Below, piece by piece: positions 36,007 to 49,344 of a stretch of DNA of 64,000 bases; the first letter of the stretch is position 1; every line of letters begins with the position of its first letter. The position numbers and the translations under genes were made by a program. The notes under the pieces were generated by a model. It ran no database searches and was not told the origin of the DNA. It saw nothing but the letters and a program-made list of their open reading frames with translations. Origin of the DNA: Batillaria attramentaria (lineage: Eukaryota; Mollusca; Gastropoda; Batillariidae); NCBI GenBank assembly GCA_018292915.2, contig JACVVK020000472.1, forward strand, positions 357,501 to 421,500. Direction: 5' to 3'.

Positions 36007-37053
36007 CATGCATACTGCGGCTTTGTGTATGCACGGGGGACAACTCATGCAGGCAATAATCTCGAATCAAGTTGTACACATGAAGGATTTTCACACCAAC
36101 TTCAGTTGTGCTTAGTGTGGGTTGACTGGTGTTTGTGGTTGCTGAGAAACAGAGAAAACATGATTTTTTATAACTTGACCTTGACCTTCGAGGAAAGTCA
36201 TTCAAATGATATGTTCGGCCTTGTCACAAACTACCACTGTGCCATGTTGGGGCTTGTACTATTTATAATTCCTGAGAAAAAGCCAGTGTTACAGTTTTGC
36301 CGGGTCACAGACAGACAGACAGACAGATGGCAGACAGACAGACAAACAGACAGACAACAGACAGCAGATGACGGAGGGCTATCACATAGACTCAATTTGT
36401 TACACACGTGAGTCAAAAAGGATGACAAAGGCAATAATAATAATAATACTAATACATCATATTTATAAGGCGCCCGTCTCTGAAAAGCAGACTCAGAGCG
36501 CACACACCCACACCACACACACACACACCACACCACACCACACACACACACAACATGGACAGAGGGACCCAGTTATCTATGGAAAGGCCTGACGGAACAG
36601 GTACGTTTTGAGCTGTGATTTAAAGGCTGACAGTGTGGGGACATCACGGAGGGCAGAAGGCAGTGAGTTCCAGATTGTCGGGGCGAGGTAGCTGAACAGA
36701 GGCAGCGAATATCAACATGTTTCCGCAAACTTCTGGCAACATTTTGGGAGAAGAATAACAGAGATACAGAGAGAGTCACCTGGCCAGTCGTCCATGTTGA
36801 TAGTGGGGTGCGCCAAGCACAGCTTCAAGTCCCGCCAGCTGGCTTCCGTCTCCTCAATGTACATCATCACGTTGCAAGTACCGGACCTCACCACGTAGAG
36901 GTAGTCCGACTCCCTGCTGTCGGCAACCACCACGCGGCCCTTGCGGTAGAATCTGTAGAAGCAGTTCTGGCGGTGCTCGATCAGCTGATGGGTGGGCCAG
37001 TTTCTCATCCACCGCATCTTGAAGATGAAGGATATGTAGTCTGGTACCAGGTC
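27743..37053 (-). CDS. CNBD2: CNBD2-like exons 9-14: second CNB-like fold with insertion
   Basis: Exon 9 (37053-36780) starts with MRWMRNWPTHQLIE and the first strands of a second CNB fold (RFYRKGRVVVADSRES, DYLYVVRSGTCNVMMYI). The matching C-terminal strands appear only in exons 13-14 (VYVVLEELQAGAVFVSG, then GAEVVGISKRFFMLHAND). Between them exons 10-12 insert about 250 residues of low-complexity sequence, including an acidic Lys-Asp-Ala-Glu repeat. No complete cassette (FGE ... R-A) is visible, so this domain probably does not bind nucleotide. Exon 14 ends in a helix (YMEKMKQELYDDASKAKKN) and DIGMIPDVR. Confidence 0.7.
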
Positions 37054-40000
37054 CTGCAGGCGCAAGGACACAAACTGACCGTGGGGTCACGCGCAGTGTT
37101 TATTTGGGGGGGGGGTGTTTGGGGGTTTAACGTCCTTTTCCACCACATAGGGTGATATCAAAGACGGGGCAACGATGAAAAAGCCAGCACAAATATTTGG
37201 CCCCATCCGGGATCGAACTCACGACCCGAGCATTAGAAGTCCAACGCTCTACCATTCGACCACCCCGGCTCCCCTGTTTATTTGGGGAGCCCTGTGTTAC
37301 AAATAAAAGCTTGGGCTATGTTTTTGATTGTATTGATAGCTTCGTTTGAATTCCTGATTCTTACGTATTGTGTTGGATGTGGCCGTGACACTGCAACCGT
37401 CACAAATCCCGAACGAAGTCGCTGTATGTTTTCTGTGTCGTCCGACAGGTCCGCAAAGACTGAAATTATTCGTGTGGCAAATACGAGACAACGGAAGGGG
37501 ACTGTACTTCAGAGTTTGTGTCACAGACGTATAGAGATAGACGCACCGCGGTGCCGGAAAAGTGACGCCGCCGCGCGCCATGTTGCTAGTACCTGGAAGT
37601 GCCAGCTGTTCACATAGCGCGCATAGCATTGGCCAGACGCTATCAGCTGTTTACATAGCGCGCATGGCATTGGTCCGCTTTATCTTACGTCACATTTCTG
37701 ATGACGTCTTTCTTTGAACTTTGAATTTCGAACGAGGCGTCCTAAACACAGAGCCTCTGAGTTTTGGTATTAGTAAGATGGCCGCGATAGCGACACTCGC
37801 AAGCAGCGTCTGTGGTTTGTGTACTTCCGAACTGAATCAGAAACAGTTTCATGCAACAATGACGTCAAGTATGTTGACAGAAAGGAAGCACACTGACATA
37901 ACCTTTTCGGTGTCTCTGTGCACACGCCAAACCCCAAACAAATGACGTTGTGTAATAAGCCTAGCTGGCTTACGTCGCTTCCCTATTGACGTATGTGAGG
38001 TGCTACACGGGTACAGTTCGTTTGGCTGGAATAAATGCTTGTATAACAAAATCGTGTCCCCTTCGACAGAGTTACTTCCCCGAGGCATGATTCGATCTAG
38101 TCTATAGAGGTTGTAGTATACGAACTAACCGGCTAGCAAGCAAACGGCTTAGGTACTTTCAGCTAGCAGCTTGACAGATAAGAGCGCAGGCGGTTTCCCT
38201 TCTTTAAAATCCTGCGCGAAACTTGCCCGAGTCGCAGTTTTAAAAAGCGCAATGTTTGCGGCTTTTTGTTGAGACTGCAGGGCCCGCGTGTGAAAGTCGG
38301 GGTTAGGGAGTTTAGCCCCGGGTGGTGTCTAACCTGGAACTAAACTAGCTCTAGGGTTAAATTTTCTGTTTTTGTTTTTTTTGTTTTTTTTTGGTTTTAA
38401 ATTAGGAAGCGGGTCCACTCCAGCAAGGTGCCTACGCCGTTATAGAAGGATTTTTGCCTTTCTTTCTTCGCTTCCTTTTTTTTGTGTTTTTTTGTTTTGT
38501 TTTGGGGGTTCTTTTGTCCTAGTCTGGGTTAGGCCCGTAGCCGTGGATTAAATTAACCTCGAGTTTTACTAACGGGCCCAGATCTTTAACTTGAATGGAG
38601 GTTCTTTCCTGTTGTTCAGGTTTCTCGGCAAGAAATATGATTTTGAAATTGATCGGTGAGAAGAAACGTGGTCAGTTCTGAACAACTTTGCAGTCGCAGT
38701 GTTATTTCACAGTGTGCACAGAAGCGGGGAATCCTGTGGCATTCACCGACACAGTACATTTTCAGCCTGTTCCAGAGATTATTGCCTGCTCGAGTTGCCT
38801 CCCTTGCCGCAACAAGCACGCATTTTTCGTGGCAGAGCACAAAGTTGCCACGAACAATGCATGCTTGCTGCGGTTCTGTGTATGCACAGGAGACAACTCA
38901 TGCAGGCAATAATCTCTGAAACAGGCGGAAAATGTACTGTGCTGGTGAATGCGACAGAACTCACCGCTTCTGTGCACACTGTGAAATAGCACGTTGACCA
39001 CAAAGTTGTTCAGAAGTGTCCACTTTCCTTGTCACCGAGCGTGTTTGTTTTTTTTCTTCTTAGTGATTAGCTGTCTCGGCTCAGGCCCGGTTAGCTTGTT
39101 TCGGGTCGTCGTCCGAGAGGCTTCTCAAAATCCCCAAGCGCAACTTGAAATCTTTCGGTGAGCGCTCTTTCAGTTTTGCCGCTTCAGCCGTTTGGAACTC
39201 TCTCTGCCTGCAGATCTGAGAAATGCGCCCACGCTGTCTGTTTTCAAGAGCAGTCTGAAAACGTTCCTCTTCCGCAAAGCCTATCAGTAATTTCCTCGGC
39301 CGCGTGCTGGTCCTTGTTGCTTGAGCGGCGTGAGGCCACAAACTACTAACACCAGTTATTTTAACTAGTCAGTTTCACCAGTGTATGTCTGTTCATCGTT
39401 GTATAATGTGCGTGCATGTGAGTGAGTGATAGGCTTTGAGTTTTATTTAAAGAAATGCGCCCTAGAAATACCATTTATTATTATTATTATTACTACTACA
39501 GAGGGTAAGCATAGTGAAACCAGATGTTATAGAGTTGACAGAGGCATGTTCAGTCGAGCGTCTGTCGAAAAAAAAAAAAATCCACGACTGTCAATCAAGC
39601 GGCTGGCATACCTCAATCAGAGAAAACTGAAACAACTTCATGTAGTCGTCCCGGGAGACAGCCAGCAGCTGCATGTCCCTGTGTGACGTCACGGTGACCC
39701 GGCGGCGAGTTTCCTCCAAGATTGTAGCGTCCCCAAAACACATGCCCTGGGTCAAGACACGTCGCGTAGTCATCTCTTTGAACGTATCGGAATCCTCCTC
39801 TTGGGGCTCCGTGGCAATCGCTGAAGCGAAACATTAATAATGGAGTGTATTAGGTAAAAAAAAAAAATATATATATATATATATATTGTTTCTGGTAACC
39901 CGACCGACCCTATCCCCCCCCCCCCCCCCAACATTTTTGGCTGCTGGAAAAAAAAAAAGAAGAAAAAATACAAGCACGACCAGTTTCGGGTTTCATGCGC

Positions 40001-40437
40001 CTGTCGTGTCAGGGAAGTCGTGCGTCATCGCGGACTCAAGATTAGAATGAAATGTGGTAAGATAGTGTGTTATAATATTAAATACAGTTTCACAGAGCAT
40101 CATTTCTTATTAATACCCTGTTTCTTTGTTCTTGGATATGTGTGTGTGTGTGTGTGTGTGGGGGGGGGGTTAAAAAAAAACAACTACCTACCTACCTACC
40201 CTATTTTTTTCAGCCATGTTGCCAGAAACAACAATTTTTTTTGGCCTTATGCTGGCGCTTTGGCCAGTTGCTTGGCCCAGTGCGCCTCGAACTGAACACA
40301 ACACGCACGCTCACGTGCACCACACGCACTCTCTCATATAAAACATTATAACTAAGCTGGTTAGCTGATTTTGAAGTATTTTGTTGTTGAAAATTTCCAA
40401 ATCAGAGGTGTGGTTGGGGGGGGGGGGGCGTAGGGGT

Positions 40438-40468
<31 letters not shown>

Positions 40469-42801
40469 GGGTTGTGTGGGGGGGGGGGGGGCGAGAGAAC
40501 CCTGACGATCGGCCCGAAATAACGTTGTCCCATACTTTAGATGCAAAAATCCCATACTTCACTTGACTCTTACTCTCACTTCCGGTTTCAAGGCCAAGGG
40601 TTATTACCACAAAACCACTGGAGCGAAAAGGAAACGACACTGGGCATGCAACGTCATCCACCCTTGTACGTCTTTCGCTGTAACTCATTATTTACTGACC
40701 CTCTCGATGTGGTCAAACCTCATGCAGCCTTCCCTACAGAATCGTGGTAATCACAAAACACTAACACTGCACGGTCATACTGAATCAGAACTTTATACAG
40801 CCTTTCAAAACGTAACGTAGTAAACCGGCCCCGTAGTACAGTGGTTAGCACTTCGGACTATGGACCGGGAGACCCGGGTTCGAGTTCCAGCCGAGGCATG
40901 CGGGATTTTTCCTACCTAGAGCGGGTGTGCTATGGGCCCAATGGGGAGGCTGTTGCCACACAGCCGAGCTTCACCCACTTCACGGGTGCGACTTTGGGGG
41001 GTGCTTCCCTTGGTATGACACGTCTTATGATGTGGATGATTACACGGCCGGCACCGCAGGTGCCGTAGTTCCCGGGCCTAGTTAATGCCGGGATATTTAT
41101 GACAGGAAGCGTGGAATGCGGCCCTGTCCGGCAGTCCCAAACCACACGGACCTCCATAGCATCATCTTACCATCATCATCTCCATCATCAAGCATAATAA
41201 AAATTGCCCAAACTTCCGAGCCCTCCGTGGATTCCACCCATTACTAGGGAGGAACACCACTGGAGCCGGCAAAGAGATGTGGCAGCAAAAAACAACAACA
41301 ACAACAACAACAACAAAAACGTAACGTAGTAACTCACAAGACACTGACCCTGTCCGGTCATAATGAAGTAGAACGTGACCGCCACGTGACCACGCCTGAT
41401 GATGACGCGACGTTTGCTGATGACGGTGTAGTAGCCGCAGCGAACAAGCCCGCGCTGGATGTACAGCGGAAACTCACAGAAACCCGGGATGCACTGCAGG
41501 TCCAGCAAGGCTGTTTGCATGTCTTTTTCCGTCCTCTCGTCCGGTGGCAAGGAAAGGATTGTACGTACAAGTTTGGAGATGAAAACGTCCACAGAAGGCT
41601 CCGCCTGAACGATCAATCAATCAATCAATCACTCAATCAATCAGCCAAAGAACCAACCGACCAACTAAACAGTTGATCAATCAATCAAAACAGAACAAAA
41701 ACAAAACAAACAAGAACACACAAACACAGCAACAACGCACACAACAACAACAACAAAACAGCCAACCAATTAACCACTCAAGCAACCAACCATATAAACC
41801 TTGGCACAGAGTACAGTCGAAATAAACATGTTAGATGTTATGTTACGTCAGATAATTACTTGAGAACTGACCGGCGTATCATATACACACGTACCTGCAA
41901 CACTTCTACTCCGGTAATATTGCTCTGATCATCTCTGCGGATCTTGAGTGCGTGTTCTCCGATACTCATAATGACTGTATTCTCTGGGTCCAGATTGACA
42001 GACCTGTGAGAGGAAGACAAAACTACTACTACTGCTACTGCTACTACTACTAATCGTGTAGGCGTTTTACCCAGTCTCTTGGCTCAAAGCGCAGCGAGCT
42101 GAACCAGACGTGCACGCTCACATGAATCACCCGTGTTCTCTCACACACTGGCAGTGAACACATTGAAATCACGCGGTGCGAAGGGTCAGTTCAGCTATTT
42201 ATGTTTTGGATTTTTTTTTTTTTGATATTTGGTGAGCTGAAAGTGTCCATATCAGATCCATGTATGCCATTGCTAAAGACAACACCAATAACGAGTAAGT
42301 CAGAGCAATTCACTGTCCGCCTCATAATTACAATAATGGGTTCCGTTTACAGGTAACGTACGGAAATCGAGAGTTTACATTGTTACTTCCCTTGAATTCC
42401 CAAAGGGTCAACGTCAGTGTTCCCTGTGATTCGAAAGGAGGGGGGGGGGGGGGGTCCTTGGCACCCTCTTTCCATATTTTTAAGGGTCTTTTCGTAAGTT
42501 TGGAGGGTCCGGACATCAGATTCTGTCTGCCAGGGTTACGCACAATGGCTCAGTGGAAATGCGATGCTGCCATGTTCGCTTTTTGTTGATCGAGTTTCCG
42601 GGAGAGAGTTGGAAATATGCTGTTTGTAACGACGAGACCAAAAACGTGCGTCTCCAACAAAAGTGCGCTAATTAAAGAGTTTTGCGCGTACAAAGACGCA
42701 CACCTGTGCGTTATCGGGAACACTGAATTACGTTGAGCTAATTTCTCAAAATGTTTGTGAAGCGTGTCCGTAGCCCCTAGCACGAGTCTCGCAGTCTCTG
42801 T

Positions 42802-42870
<69 letters not shown>

Positions 42871-42911
42871 CTCACGAAACCCAAGGTATAAAACTTGGGG
42901 CAGGGTAACTT

Positions 42912-42950
<39 letters not shown>

Positions 42951-43118
42951 GTGTGTGTGTGTGGGGGGGGGGGGGGGCGGAGGGGGGTGGTGAATGTGGG
43001 TGGGTGTGGAGAGAGAGAGAGATGGTGATGAAACGTTTTTTTTTATTCAAGATACAGCATTTAGGCATTGCTGCCTATCTTACATGCTGTCCTGCTATTC
43101 TACATTGAAGGGTACTGA

Positions 43119-43169
<51 letters not shown>

Positions 43170-43338
43170 GTGCTGGTAGTAGTGGTGGCTAGTTTACACA
43201 TGGCCCATTAACGGTTTTATATCCCATAATACAGTAACTAGATCCATCCGTTCCTGTGATACGACAGCTCTTCTGAATGTTATACATATTAAGTTTTATC
43301 ATTACATGAAGGTTGTAATTTGCATATGAATGAATGAT

Positions 43339-43402
<64 letters not shown>

Positions 43403-43427
43403 TGTGTGTGTGTGTGTGTGTCTGTGT

Positions 43428-43461
<34 letters not shown>

Positions 43462-43477
43462 CTGTGTGTGTGTGTGT

Positions 43478-43537
<60 letters not shown>

Positions 43538-44111
43538 AATTGTAATGATTTTTATTGTCAGTTTTGTCTGAGCAGACAGTGCAATTTCCCATCAAGGGAC
43601 GAATAAAGCGGTATCTTATCTATCTTATCTTATCTTAAAAGCCCAGGCTCATTCTTGACAGTACTGTAGCGTTCCTGACCTGAGAGACATTTCGTGGCGC
43701 AGTTTGACAATGAAGAGGACCAGTCGCATAGTGTCCTTCCACCTGCACCGCACCGTGGCCCTCTTGCCGAGGCTGATTCGTCTCAAGACGTAGTTCACGA
43801 TGTCCTGCTCCAACGATTGCTCTTCCGCCTCCATGGCCGCGTAGGAGCTGGGCACACGTGCCAAATGCCAGTCAGCATTTCAAGCCCCTAACTTTGTAAC
43901 GTTGCTGAGATGGAAAACTGCTGCCGCTTTCGAAGCTGTTTGCTGGATATGAGGATGGTTCACTTTTGGCCACCGCGACCGTTTTCGTGACTTTGTGGCT
44001 AGTACTACAAGAGAAATCATACTTTCCCTGAGCCTACGGCCCATCCCTGAACAGACTGGGGCACGACAAAGCTTCTAAAAATAGCACCAACCAGCGCCGT
44101 CTAGATGGTCC

Positions 44112-44151
<40 letters not shown>

Positions 44152-44283
44152 CGTTCCATAACAGGTGTGTGTTTGATGACACAGAAGTCTATCGTAGACT
44201 GATTACTCTTTCCAGTGACGAAAAGTCTTTGTATGTGACATGCGATAAACACCTTTACTACTTTCTTTGTCCAATGCATACTT

Positions 44284-44336
<53 letters not shown>

Positions 44337-44614
44337 ACACTGCAGAACAAAGCGAAACGAACGGAAAGGACAGCAAATAAATCATCGCAAAGCAAAGCAA
44401 ACGAAACAAACACTCCAACCAGGCCAAGCCCCATCCCATCCCGCTCCATCACCAAAACAACAACAACAACAAAACCCCAAGAAAACAACAAAAAATCCGA
44501 CAAAAAAAAACACAAACAAAACAACAACAACAACGACAACAACAACGACAACAACAACAACAAAAAACCCAAATCAACAACAACTAACAAAAACAAAAAC
44601 CAAAACAAAAACCC

Positions 44615-44698
<84 letters not shown>

Positions 44699-44813
44699 AA
44701 AAAACACACACAAACAAATACCCGAACAATCCCCCCCAAAAAACAAAACAAAAAAAAAACAACCGAAAACAAAACCACCACCACCACCACACACACACAC
44801 ACATAACACACAC

Positions 44814-44875
<62 letters not shown>

Positions 44876-45345
44876 AAAGCCAAACCAAACTCCTCACCAA
44901 CTCGTCGACGTCGACCCCTCTCGAACGAAAGGACGCAGTCGAGTTTTCTTTACAGCCGTTTTCCACTTCTGCGCCGCGCCTTCTGTTCCGGATAATGTTT
45001 TGGACCTGGTGGAGGTGGAGTTTTTAGAGAAAAGCTTCGCTTGAACCACATCTGCGATTTCCCCCATTTCCGAACCGCCCAGATTGAGAGGCAGGCCGCG
45101 GACCTCGTTCTGCGGCATGCCGGAGATAGGCAGTGCTGTGGTTGTGTTCACGTTGTCCACGTTGACGGTCACGCTGATGGTCCCGCGTCTCGACAGTTGT
45201 GAAATATGACGCTGCTGCTGCAGGACAAAGACAAGACAAGACAAGACAAGACAAGACAAGACCGACGTGTTGTCGATTAATAAACTCCTAACCTAACCCT
45301 GCACGCGACTGGGCTTCTCCCTTCTTGAAAAACAACAACTAAAGC

Positions 45346-45381
<36 letters not shown>

Positions 45382-48324
45382 GCAACAGCACCAACAGCAG
45401 CAGCAGCAACAAAATGCAGCCGAAGTATATGCCAAAAAAACCCACCTCATTTTTTTAAAACAAAAATCTGTTACAGTTACAGAGTTATGCTACGAACCCA
45501 TTCAGTATAAGAGGATGGACTTCCAAATTCTAGAAAATAAAGGCCTTTGAACCAGACTGATTTTTGAACGCAACATGTCTGCTTTCTTTACATGGGCGAT
45601 AACTATATTCTACAAATGCGGCAAGTACCTTTGCAGAATATGACTGCGCATTTCACATCAAAGTACCAAGCCAGATGTTTTGTGTCCACAACTTCATTGT
45701 CCCTATCTGGAAATTAGGGCAGCTTCCCCAGTGGGGGAAGCGCGTCGCCGCGGTGCAGCGCCACCCAATACCTATTCTATTTTTGTTTCAATTTTGCTGG
45801 GGGAGGAAAGCCGAATATCCCGGAGAGAAACCCCCGATGAGCAGCCCGGTAGCCAGAAAAAAAACCGGTATTACATATCACAAGCTCGACCTGGGCTCGA
45901 ACCCACGTTTCATCGCTGTAACAGCGGAATGGGTCCTGTGAGGTCTTTTCACACGCAGAGTGCATGCAGCAAGCTCGCCCGCTCGCCGCGTGGATTTTCT
46001 GTTCACACGATACCAGCGTGCACCGCGCGGCCTGGCGCTAGACAATACACACAGCGCGCGGGCGGCGACTGGCTGGCGCGGCGAGGAAAAAATACGACCG
46101 TGTTGTACCCACAGGGGTGGCGACGGCGTCCCCGGGGAGTGCCCGCTACAAGCGGATTCAATTGGCATTTTACCGCTGCTAAGCGTGCAGCGTGTAAGAG
46201 GTTTTACCACATGGTTAAATGGCATGCATGCTGGGCTAGGCTGTTCTGTAGAGGACTTTGAGAGATGGTGCGAGTCAACCTCGCTATCATGCCAATTAAC
46301 ACAGCTCGTATCATGTCGGGGCTGAAATAATCAGTCTGACGAGTTACCTGCATGATGCTGGATGACATCGGTAGAACTGATGAACGTCTCTGTGCTGACT
46401 TTTCGCTCTCCGCCAGTTTTGTCAAGTGCGACAGTTTCTGCACATGTGCCATCTGCACACAGCAAAATGCGTGTTGTTCGCTAGTGCACGCTAAGCTGAT
46501 AGACTGTACGCATTCACAGCTCGGTCAACTGGTGCCATTTGAACTGTCTTATCTGCGCATCCTAACTGACTCAGTTGTGCAAGAGAAGACATGCAACCCC
46601 AGAATAAGTGCATCAGATGAAAGATCTCACCAAAACATGTAAAACATACGTGTACATAGCCATTTTGTGACTTTTATGACTGTATCCACGAGACAAATTT
46701 AACACCTGTGCAATTTTAGAACACAACTACTGGTTGGTACTACCGTTGAAATAAGAAATTCACTTCATGCTACAGTATTCCACCCAAGTGGAAAAAAAAA
46801 CCCAACTATTGTGTATCTATATCTTTGTTCTTCTTACCTTTATCCGCTCATGAAGTGCTCGCCAGTTATTTTCCAGAACTTTCTGTTCTTCATCCAAACT
46901 CCTGAAAAGGTAAAGAACAGAGCAAGTGACTAAAATGTGACGAACTGAGCGCACCTCGTATTTTCGTATTTGAACATTTTGCAGGTCATAACTTGAAATC
47001 AGTATGGGAAGCAGCTAAGTGCAAACTGGCCGTGAAGCGCAGAATACCCCCCCCCCCAACCCTTCCATCCCCCAACGTTCAATCCAGAGAAACCTTTCGG
47101 TTTGCTTGAGCGGAGCATCGTTACAGCATGGTCAAGCTCAGAAAATTCCTGGGACGATTTTGGGGCGGAAGCAGCCGGTGCGAGGCGGGAAGTCTGACAA
47201 GGAAACGAAATATACCCTCCATTGACCATGGCTGCTCGAGATTGTCAGTCTATACCTACTGCCTTCAACGCCGAGTCAGACTTAACAGCTAACCTATTAA
47301 CAACAAAGGACCAGAAGAACCCTTCTTCAAACGAAAGCATTATCACCATACAGTTCAACGTTTCCCTTTGCCCAGTCTTTGATATCGCCCACACGTGGTG
47401 GAAAAGAACGTTAAACCCCCAAGCACCCACCAACTCACCCGCTTCTTTCCGGTTACCAAGACCGCACAAGCAAACCATGCACCAGACAAACAGCTCGAAA
47501 GGAAATGTGGAAACTGATCTTATGCCTGACTGTCGCTCCATATTTCGTGAAAAGACGGCGGTTGCTTCTTTCATTGAAGCATACAAAGTATACACTGCGT
47601 TTTGTTTCTTTAAACTTCAAAATGTGTCTACTGCTACCATGGAAAGTTGCGCGAACAATACACTTCCGTAATATCCCTTCGAACTTTAAAACTTGTCGTC
47701 TGCGTTGAAGCACCCTTTCACAGGCGTGAAGATTCCACTACGATATCTCCAAGGGAAATTTCTGCTGATTTAAATGATAAACATAATAAAATACGATCGA
47801 CACATGCACTGCATATTTAAAAAAAACAAACTTGCCTTATGAGTGCGAAAAACAGTAGTCTTGAGAGATAAATGTTTGTCTAGTGGTTTGCTGAATACGT
47901 TGGGAGATTACGCCCTCTACCCCCTTCGCTCCTTCAGAACAGAACAGAACAACAAGGAGGAACGGCCCCGTCCTACAAAGTTGTTTCTCCAAACTTCATT
48001 TTATTTTGTCTGTTTTGTTGTTCTTGTTGCCGGTTCTCCCCTCTCCAAGTTCTACCGATGACACTAGATCCTCTACGACCTCGACCGATTAGCCACGTGA
48101 CTGGGGGTGGGGGAAGAAGGGAGAGAGAGAGAGAGGGGCAGAGAGAGAGGGTGGGTGGGTGGGTGTTTAGGAGTTTAACGTCCTTTTCCCCCACATAAGG
48201 GTGATATCAAAGACGGGGCAACGAGAAAAAGGCCAGCACAAATATTTGGCCCCAGCGGCCGGGATTCGAACTCTCGGCCCAAGCATTGAAAGTCCAACGC
48301 TCTACCATTCGGCCACCCTGGCTC

Positions 48325-48356
<32 letters not shown>

Positions 48357-49309
48357 CGTCAGTTCCGTGAACTAAACATTTGACGTCAGCCTCAGGCAGG
48401 TCGTCATACAGAGAGAGAGAGAGATGACGTCAATTCCGTGAAGTAAACTTTTGACGTCAGCCTCTAGCACTGAGATCGTCTGAGGATGCTTGTTCATGTC
48501 TTGTGATTTCCCTGTTGGCTTTGTGACTTCTCCGACTGAATTATTTTTCACATGAAATCTGGAAGATCTAGAGGGCTGATGAAATGTCGGAAGCAGTGAC
48601 GATACTTGCAGATTTTGTCTGTGAACCAAACATTTGACGTCAGCCTCACGCTGCTCGTCTGACAGATGATACTTCTACATATCTTGTGATTTCCTTGTTG
48701 CTTTTGTGACTTCTGTGACTGAATTAATTTTTACATAAAATCTGGAAGATCTAGAGAGCTGATGAAACGTGGACTCAAAGTGCCTTGAACTGTACTTACG
48801 AAATTGCAAAATTGGAACTTTTTTGACCGGCGCTTCTCGCAGAAACATGAAAAATGTGTTTATCTAAAATCTCTGCTATTCTTAATACTAGAGCTATAAT
48901 AGTGCAGTGGTTCATGTCATATGTGCAGTTGGCACAAGTGACAAAAATACCGGAATGATGAGTAATTTGAAGGAGTCTTTTCATAGATATTTGGCCTTAT
49001 ATGCAAACCACCCCTACCTCGGAAATATTTTTCTTACACAAAACCCGTCAGAGCTACAGAGCTGTGCTACGAAAACAGGCAGTATAATTGGATGATCTTC
49101 CCAATTTCAGAAAACGAAGCCATTTGAACATTTTTTGCGAAAAAATTCGTAACATGACCGATTTTTTTAAAATCGGCGATAACTCTTCTGAAAATGCAGT
49201 AGGCTAAAAATCGTGAAAAATAGGTCTGGAGAAGGTGAATTCCCATTTTATCTCAAAGTAAAAAGGCCTCCAACGAGGTGGTTTAGGAGATAGCCATCAT
49301 TACATCCGT

Positions 49310-49344
<35 letters not shown>

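Noticed and set aside
43189..44966. Long frames made of MCVCVC, THTHTH or VFVCVC
   Set aside because: Microsatellite translations with no splice context or domain.
45680..46325. 193- and 121-codon plus ORFs
   Set aside because: They run across a SINE and a CpG-dense patch and have no domain or splice support.
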